DNA from: Flavobacterium sp.
GTDB lineage: Bacteria; Bacteroidota; Bacteroidia; Flavobacteriales; Flavobacteriaceae
Reading direction: 5' to 3'
Assembly (NCBI GenBank): GCA_005792865.1
Contig: SXQR01000203.1
Span: 1 to 10,781, forward strand
DNA length: 10,781 nucleotides
The notes beneath the pieces are model-generated. The model was not told the DNA's origin, ran no database searches, and saw only the letters and a list, made by a program, of their open reading frames with translations. Both the position numbers and the translations under genes were made by a program. Of this stretch, positions 7,020 through 10,781 are shown piece by piece; position 1 is the stretch's first letter; each line of letters begins with the position of its first letter.

Positions 7020-7043
7020 CTGCCACATTTGCACATTTTATTT

Positions 7044-7120
7044 GGAGCTATTCCCGCTGTCCGCTGTAGTCCTCGCGCCTGCGTCGCTGCGGGCTGCCGC
7101 TGCCATCGGGGCTAGGGCTA
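7044..7120. repeat. GC-rich interspersed-repeat-like block
   Basis: This block of about 77 bases begins GGAGCTATTCCCGC and ends GGGGCTAGGGCTA. It is far richer in G+C than the AT-rich DNA on both sides. Inside are a tandem CCGCTGT (7054-7060, 7061-7067) and a small hairpin (GCCTGC 7077-7082, GCGGGC 7089-7094). It resembles intergenic repeats I recall from Flavobacterium genomes, but I cannot verify this here. A 15-base direct repeat, ACATTTGCACATTTT, lies on each side (7025-7039 and 7184-7198). No reading frame of note is present. Confidence 0.55.
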
Positions 7121-7194
7121 TGTCACGATCAACATGTACCAATTGTTCAATGTAACATCTAAATGTCTTTGGAGGTAATGGGTACATTTGCACA

Positions 7195-7226
7195 TTTTCA
7201 AATTTTCAAATTTTCAAATTTTCAAA
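7195..7226. repeat. Four tandem copies of TTTTCAAA
   Basis: Four perfect 8-base units fill 7195-7226 with no interruption and touch the pepD stop codon (TAG on the - strand, at 7227-7229). Read leftward, the unit is TTTGAAAA. The pattern resembles simple intergenic repeats often seen after genes in Flavobacterium. The copy number may vary between strains through slippage. Confidence 0.85.
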
Positions 7227-8690
7227 CTAGTTCCTCTCCGGTATACTCCGCAAAATCTCCAGCACGAATTTCCAGTACTTCTGCGCCGATGAAATGCTCG
7301 CCCTCTCATCAGGTGAATGCGCCCCGTGGATTGTCGGGCCAAAGGAAATCATTTCCATTTTTGGATAGTTCGTCCCGATGATGCCGCACTCCAGGCCTGC
7401 ATGGCATGCAACCACGCGCGGCTTTTCATTGTTCTGCTTCTCGTAGATGTCCACTAGCACTTTGAGGATTTGCGAGTTCACGTTTGGCGTCCACCCCGGA
7501 TAACTTCCGGAGAACGTTACCTCGCAACCCATCAGTTCAAACGCCGACCGAAGCGCGTTGGCCAGGTCAAATTTGGAACTCTCCACCGAGCTTCGGGTAA
7601 GGCAACCCACCGAAATCTGCCCGTCTTTCACCACGACGCGCGCGATGTTGTTCGAGGTTTCCACAAGGTCCGCCATGTCGGCGCTCATGCGGTAAACGCC
7701 GTTGTGCGCGGTGTAAAGCGCCCTCACCAAACCCTCCTGGACGCCAAGGTCCATGACTTTTTCGGGAAGTTCGGATTTCGTGATCTCGATGGCCAGATTG
7801 GGCTCGGTGGTCCTGAATTCGGCCTTGATCTCCCCGATGATTTCCTGCATGTCAAATACAAACGCCTCATCATAGATCGCGGCGATGATGACCTTTGCGA
7901 CGCTCTCGCGCGGAATGGCATTGCGCAGGCTTCCGCCGTCGATCTCCGCAATCTGCATCCCGAAGTTCTCGAAACCGTCAAAGAGCAACCGGTTCATGAT
8001 CTTGTTTGCATTGCCCAATCCCTTGTGGATGTCCATTCCGGAATGTCCGCCCGAGAGTCCCCGGACGGTAATGGCATACCCCACGGAACCTTCGGGCGTA
8101 GATTCCTGCTGGTATCCACGCGTTGCGGTAACGTCCACGCCTCCCGCACACCCGATGTCGATCTCGTCGTCCTCCTCGGTATCGAGGTTGAGCAAGATTT
8201 CGCCACGCAGCACGCCGCCTTTAAGGTTGAGCGCGCCGGTCATCCCGGTTTCCTCGTCGATGGTGAACAGCGCTTCAATCGCCGGATGCGGGATATCCGT
8301 TGACTCGAGGATGGCCATGATGGTCGCGACGCCGAGGCCGTTGTCGGCACCCAGTGTTGTTCCCCGGGCCCGGACCCAGTCGCCGTCGACGTACATGTCT
8401 ATCCCCTGCTTGTCGAAGTCAAAAACGGTATCGTTGTTCTTTTGGTGCACCATGTCAAGGTGGCCTTGCATGACGATGGGTTTGCGGTTCTCCATTCCCG
8501 GCGTGGCGGGCTTGCGGATGATGACATTGCGGATCTCGTCCTCAAAGGTTTCGAGCCCGAGGCTTTCCCCGAATTTTTTCATGAATTCAATGACGCGTTC
8601 CTCCTTTTTTGAAGGGCGCGGCACGGCATTGAGATCGGCGAATTTATTCCAGAGTGCTTTGGGTTCAAGGTTGCGTATTTCCTGGCTCAT
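7227..8690 (-). CDS. pepD: Aminoacyl-histidine dipeptidase, M20 zinc peptidase
   Basis: PepD (also called carnosinase or peptidase D) is a cytoplasmic two-zinc hydrolase that splits dipeptides, including Xaa-His. The 487-residue protein has the M20 metal and catalytic set: GHLDMV with H77 and D79, GADNGLG with bridging D116, DEETGMTGA with E146 and E147, LNLDTEEDDE with D170, and a C-terminal GAHSPDE with H458. The lid or dimerisation part contains SGGHSGMDIHKGLGNA. Length and motifs match bacterial PepD. I start it at ATG 8690 (MSQEIRNLEP); a longer reading from a TTG at 8720 would begin upstream of its promoter element. It has its own -7 element at 8710-8717, shares a narrow gap with the divergent DUF3810 gene, and ends against tandem repeats with no classical terminator. 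Confidence 0.96.
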   Translation of the reverse strand: MSQEIRNLEPKALWNKFADLNAVPRPSKKEERVIEFMKKFGESLGLETFEDEIRNVIIRKPATPGMENRKPIVMQGHLDMVHQKNNDTVFDFDKQGIDMYVDGDWVRARGTTLGADNGLGVATIMAILESTDIPHPAIEALFTIDEETGMTGALNLKGGVLRGEILLNLDTEEDDEIDIGCAGGVDVTATRGYQQESTPEGSVGYAITVRGLSGGHSGMDIHKGLGNANKIMNRLLFDGFENFGMQIAEIDGGSLRNAIPRESVAKVIIAAIYDEAFVFDMQEIIGEIKAEFRTTEPNLAIEITKSELPEKVMDLGVQEGLVRALYTAHNGVYRMSADMADLVETSNNIARVVVKDGQISVGCLTRSSVESSKFDLANALRSAFELMGCEVTFSGSYPGWTPNVNSQILKVLVDIYEKQNNEKPRVVACHAGLECGIIGTNYPKMEMISFGPTIHGAHSPDERASISSAQKYWKFVLEILRSIPERN

Positions 8691-8709
8691 GATGTTTTGA
8701 TTGGTAGCC

Positions 8710-8717
8710 CAAAGGTA
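8710..8717 (-). promoter_or_regulatory. Candidate pepD promoter, -7 element
   Basis: The - strand reads TACCTTTG, an exact TAnnTTTG match, 20 bases before the pepD ATG. No good -33 element lies at the usual distance. It is only four bases from the -33 element of the divergent promoter at 8722-8752, so polymerases at the two sites should exclude each other. Confidence 0.6.
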
Positions 8718-8721
8718 CAAG

Positions 8722-8752
8722 TTTGCCTTTAGTTTTGCGCTTGCTATCTTTA
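8722..8752 (+). promoter_or_regulatory. Promoter of the DUF3810 gene
   Basis: TTTG (8722-8725), 19 bases, then TATCTTTA (8745-8752) fits the Bacteroidota promoter with one deviation, a final A instead of G. Transcription would start near 8758, leaving a leader of under ten bases before the ATG at 8766. Confidence 0.6.
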
Positions 8753-8765
8753 CGCAAAAACTTTG

Positions 8766-9839
8766 ATGCGCCGCAAATACTTCTGGCCCCTGATGCTACT
8801 CGCACAACTGGTCCTGCTCCAGGTCCTTTCCTTTTTTCCGCAGTTGGTCGAGCGGGTGTACAGTGCGGGCATTTTCCCATATATCTCGGCCGTGATGCGG
8901 TTTCTCTTCGGATGGGTGCCGTTCTCCGTTGGCGATGTCATCTACCTGATTGTCATTGCATCGCTACTGATCAGGATCGTCCGGCGCAGGCATCGTTTTA
9001 CCTGGAAGGGTTCGGCACTGGCGGCAGCATCGGCGGTATCGGTATTTTACCTGGCGTTCAACCTTTCCTGGGGACTGAACTATTACCGGGTCCGGCTTCC
9101 GGAAAAGCTCGGTATCGGCACCAAATATTCAGACCGGTCATTGCTGGAGTTCAGCAAAAAACTCATTGCGCAAACCAACGCCCTCCATCTGCAGATTACC
9201 TCAGATTCGCTCCAAAAGGTCACGGTCCCGCATTCACAACATAAAATCTTCGCACTGAATATACGGGGTTACGAACAACTCGCGCAACGGATGCCCCAAT
9301 TTGCGTATGGCCGGGCCAGCAACAAAAATTCGCTCCTCAGCCTGCCCCTTACCTACATGGGATTTGCGGGATACATGAACCCGTTTACGCACGAATCGCA
9401 GGTCAATGCGCTGTTGCCGATGTACAGTTACCCCATGACATCATCGCACGAGATGGCGCACCAGATTGGGTATGCGTCAGAGAGCGAGGCGAATTTCGTC
9501 GGATTTTTGGCCGCGCTGGCAAATGATGATGCGTACGTCCGGTATTCGGCGCTCACCACTGCGCTGCGGTATTGCCTTTCAAATTGGGAAGCGCGCAATC
9601 CGGAGCTCATGGAAAAGCTCTTGGCCGAGGTCAATCCCGGCGTCCGCAGGAATTTCGGGGAAAGCCGTGACTTCTGGGAGGCTCACCAGAGTTTCATCGA
9701 AGTCGTTTTCCACGCATTTTATGACAGGTTCCTGAAAATCAACAGCCAGGATGAAGGCCTTGACAGTTACAACCGGTTCGTGGACCTGATGGTCAATTAT
9801 GACGCAAAGTACGGTCTATTCGATCCTGATCAACCGTAG
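8766..9839 (+). CDS. DUF3810 membrane protein with HExxH motif, putative zinc metallopeptidase
   Basis: This 357-residue protein has membrane helices at about 8-24, 55-72 and 83-100, then a soluble part with the motif SSHEMAHQIGYASESEANF (227-245). H228, E229 and H232 form an HExxH zinc site, and E239 or E241 seven to nine residues later could be the third ligand, as in gluzincin-like peptidases. The family is DUF3810, common in Bacteroidota. Its substrate is unknown to me, and activity is inferred from the motif alone. The catalytic part probably faces outside the cytoplasmic membrane, but topology was not computed. ATG 8766 is preferred over a TTG at 8763. The gene diverges from pepD and overlaps the convergent DUF389 gene by 24 bases at its 3' end, with no terminator visible. 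Confidence 0.88.
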   Translation: MRRKYFWPLMLLAQLVLLQVLSFFPQLVERVYSAGIFPYISAVMRFLFGWVPFSVGDVIYLIVIASLLIRIVRRRHRFTWKGSALAAASAVSVFYLAFNLSWGLNYYRVRLPEKLGIGTKYSDRSLLEFSKKLIAQTNALHLQITSDSLQKVTVPHSQHKIFALNIRGYEQLAQRMPQFAYGRASNKNSLLSLPLTYMGFAGYMNPFTHESQVNALLPMYSYPMTSSHEMAHQIGYASESEANFVGFLAALANDDAYVRYSALTTALRYCLSNWEARNPELMEKLLAEVNPGVRRNFGESRDFWEAHQSFIEVVFHAFYDRFLKINSQDEGLDSYNRFVDLMVNYDAKYGLFDPDQP

Positions 9840-10781
9840 TGATTCTTTTTTTAGCCGCCTTGCCAGCCATGCCGTAAGTTTATCTGAATCCGACTTTGAC
9901 AAGGGCGCCTTTGATCTATACATAGCCACGGCAATTCGCTGGTCGTTCTCTGAAAATGCAACATTCGCAACCGCAAGGTCTTGCAAAGCGGGAAACAGGA
10001 TGCGGGCTTCGGCAAGCATGTCGGCGGCGTCAATCCTGTAATTGGCCAATTCCTTTTGAAGCTTGAGGATTGAGGCATCCTTTTGATTGAGTTGGGTGCG
10101 CTCTGCCGTTATCTCGTTCAAAATATCTTCCTTAAGGTCCACCGTATCCTGGCGGATGATCAATCTCGCATCGGCGGCCACCCGTTCGCGCACCTCACGG
10201 TCCAGTTCCACCAGTTCGCGCCTGGAAAACCGCTTGTCCAGGAAAGCAAGCTCAATGGTCTTGGGCGAGGTTGCGAAGCGCGTTTTTTTATAGATGATGG
10301 TCCGGCCTTGATCGGTGAATTCGGTGGCCAGAAAGTTGTCCACCCGTTGATTGAATTTCTTTTCCTCAAAAAGCCGGAAGGCAAAATAGGTGGCGGGCAC
10401 GAGCATGACGACAATCAGGAGCGTCATGACATACTTCACCTGCCGCGATTGCTTTTTGTTTGGAATCTTGATGATGGGATACTTGAGGTATTTGACAATC
10501 AGGAAGGTGGCGATGCAGATAAATACACAATTGATGGTATAGAGGTAAAGCGCCCCAAGGAAGAAGCGCATGTTCCAGATGGCGATCCCGTAACCCGCAG
10601 TACAAAGCGGCGGCATCAGGGCCGTGGCGATGGCAACTCCAGGTATGGGATTTCCCTTTTCCACGCGTGTCATCGCAATCACACCCACCAATCCGCCAAA
10701 AAAGGCGATGATGATATCGTAAATATTGGGCGATGTACGGGCAAGCAATTCACTTTGCGTGTCCTTGAACGGGCTGATGAA
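9816..10781 (-). CDS. DUF389 membrane protein, C-terminal part (cut by the window edge)
   Basis: The reading frame is open to the right edge, so the start is missing; 321 residues are visible, beginning FISPFKDTQSELLARTSPN. The visible part holds the DUF389 core: IAFFGGLVGVIAMTRVEKG, then PGVAIATALMPPLCTAGYG, followed by hydrophobic segments (near the bases 10490-10600) and one more helix (10380-10440, VMTLLIVVMLVPATYFAF). After this comes a soluble tail of about 190 residues that includes a probable coiled coil (DLKEDILNEITAERTQ onward, bases about 10035-10140). A TTG at 10748 is not the real start, because family-typical sequence continues upstream of it. The molecular function of DUF389 is not established as far as I know; it is a multi-pass inner membrane family. 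The stop lies inside the 3' end of the DUF3810 gene. Confidence 0.9.
   Translation of the reverse strand, partial: FISPFKDTQSELLARTSPNIYDIIIAFFGGLVGVIAMTRVEKGNPIPGVAIATALMPPLCTAGYGIAIWNMRFFLGALYLYTINCVFICIATFLIVKYLKYPIIKIPNKKQSRQVKYVMTLLIVVMLVPATYFAFRLFEEKKFNQRVDNFLATEFTDQGRTIIYKKTRFATSPKTIELAFLDKRFSRRELVELDREVRERVAADARLIIRQDTVDLKEDILNEITAERTQLNQKDASILKLQKELANYRIDAADMLAEARILFPALQDLAVANVAFSENDQRIAVAMYRSKAPLSKSDSDKLTAWLARRLKKESLRLIRIE

Noticed and set aside
7195..7226. CRISPR-like array
   Set aside because: The units are 8 bases long and contiguous, without spacers, and no cas gene is present. It is a simple tandem repeat.
6951..7226. Small gene or insertion sequence in the convergent gap
   Set aside because: No frame with a plausible protein, no transposase fragment and no terminal inverted repeats at the ends of the gap; repeats and hairpins explain the content.
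7470..8700. Two overlapping rightward frames of over 270 codons opposite pepD
   Set aside because: pepD keeps every M20 metal-binding and catalytic motif, while the opposite frames have low-complexity composition (Ser/Pro or His/Arg/Val rich) and no family features.

Overview
The window looks like a chromosomal piece from a member of the Bacteroidota, most likely a Flavobacteriaceae close to Flavobacterium. The evidence is: promoters of the Bacteroidota type (TTTG, about 19 bases, then TAnnTTTG) in front of most transcription units; start codons without Shine-Dalgarno sequences; families common in this group (DUF3810, DUF389, a DUF6265-like lipoprotein, a PepSY-TM protein beside a TonB-dependent receptor); and AT-rich intergenic repeats such as tandem TTTTCAAA. 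The coding DNA is fairly GC-rich for such a group (judged by eye, not computed), while the gaps are AT-rich. Nine protein genes are present, one cut by the right edge. No tRNA, rRNA, transposase or CRISPR array is visible.

Layout. Bases 1-147 are noncoding and end in a strong rightward terminator. Bases 148-2874 are a leftward cluster: prfA (release factor 1), then pyrF (orotidine 5'-phosphate decarboxylase), then a BtuF-like metal/cobalamin-binding protein without a signal peptide. The pyrF stop and the start of the last gene share one base (TGATG), and a terminator lies between prfA and pyrF. A rightward lipoprotein gene (2978-3463) diverges from prfA. Next comes a rightward iron-uptake-like pair: a TonB-dependent receptor (3604-5757) and a four-helix PepSY-TM protein (5805-6950), with a strong terminator squeezed between them. 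The receptor promoter is bracketed by two copies of a palindromic operator-like sequence.

Bases 6951-7226 lie between convergent genes and are packed with repeats: a 20-bp hairpin, copies of ATGTACCAATT, a GC-rich block of about 77 bases, and four tandem TTTTCAAA units that abut the next stop codon. Then come leftward pepD (7227-8690), a divergent rightward DUF3810 membrane protein with an HEMAH zinc-protease motif (8766-9839), and the C-terminal part of a leftward DUF389 membrane protein (9816 to the edge), which overlaps the DUF3810 gene tail to tail by 24 bases.

How they work together. The receptor and PepSY-TM protein plausibly form one ferric-siderophore uptake and reduction unit, with the paired palindromes as the likely metal-responsive switch. 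prfA, pyrF and pepD are housekeeping genes. I see no clear candidate for a wholly new multi-gene system. The best leads are the operator arrangement, the terminators placed just before downstream genes, the composite intergenic repeat, and the uncharacterised DUF3810 putative metalloprotease.
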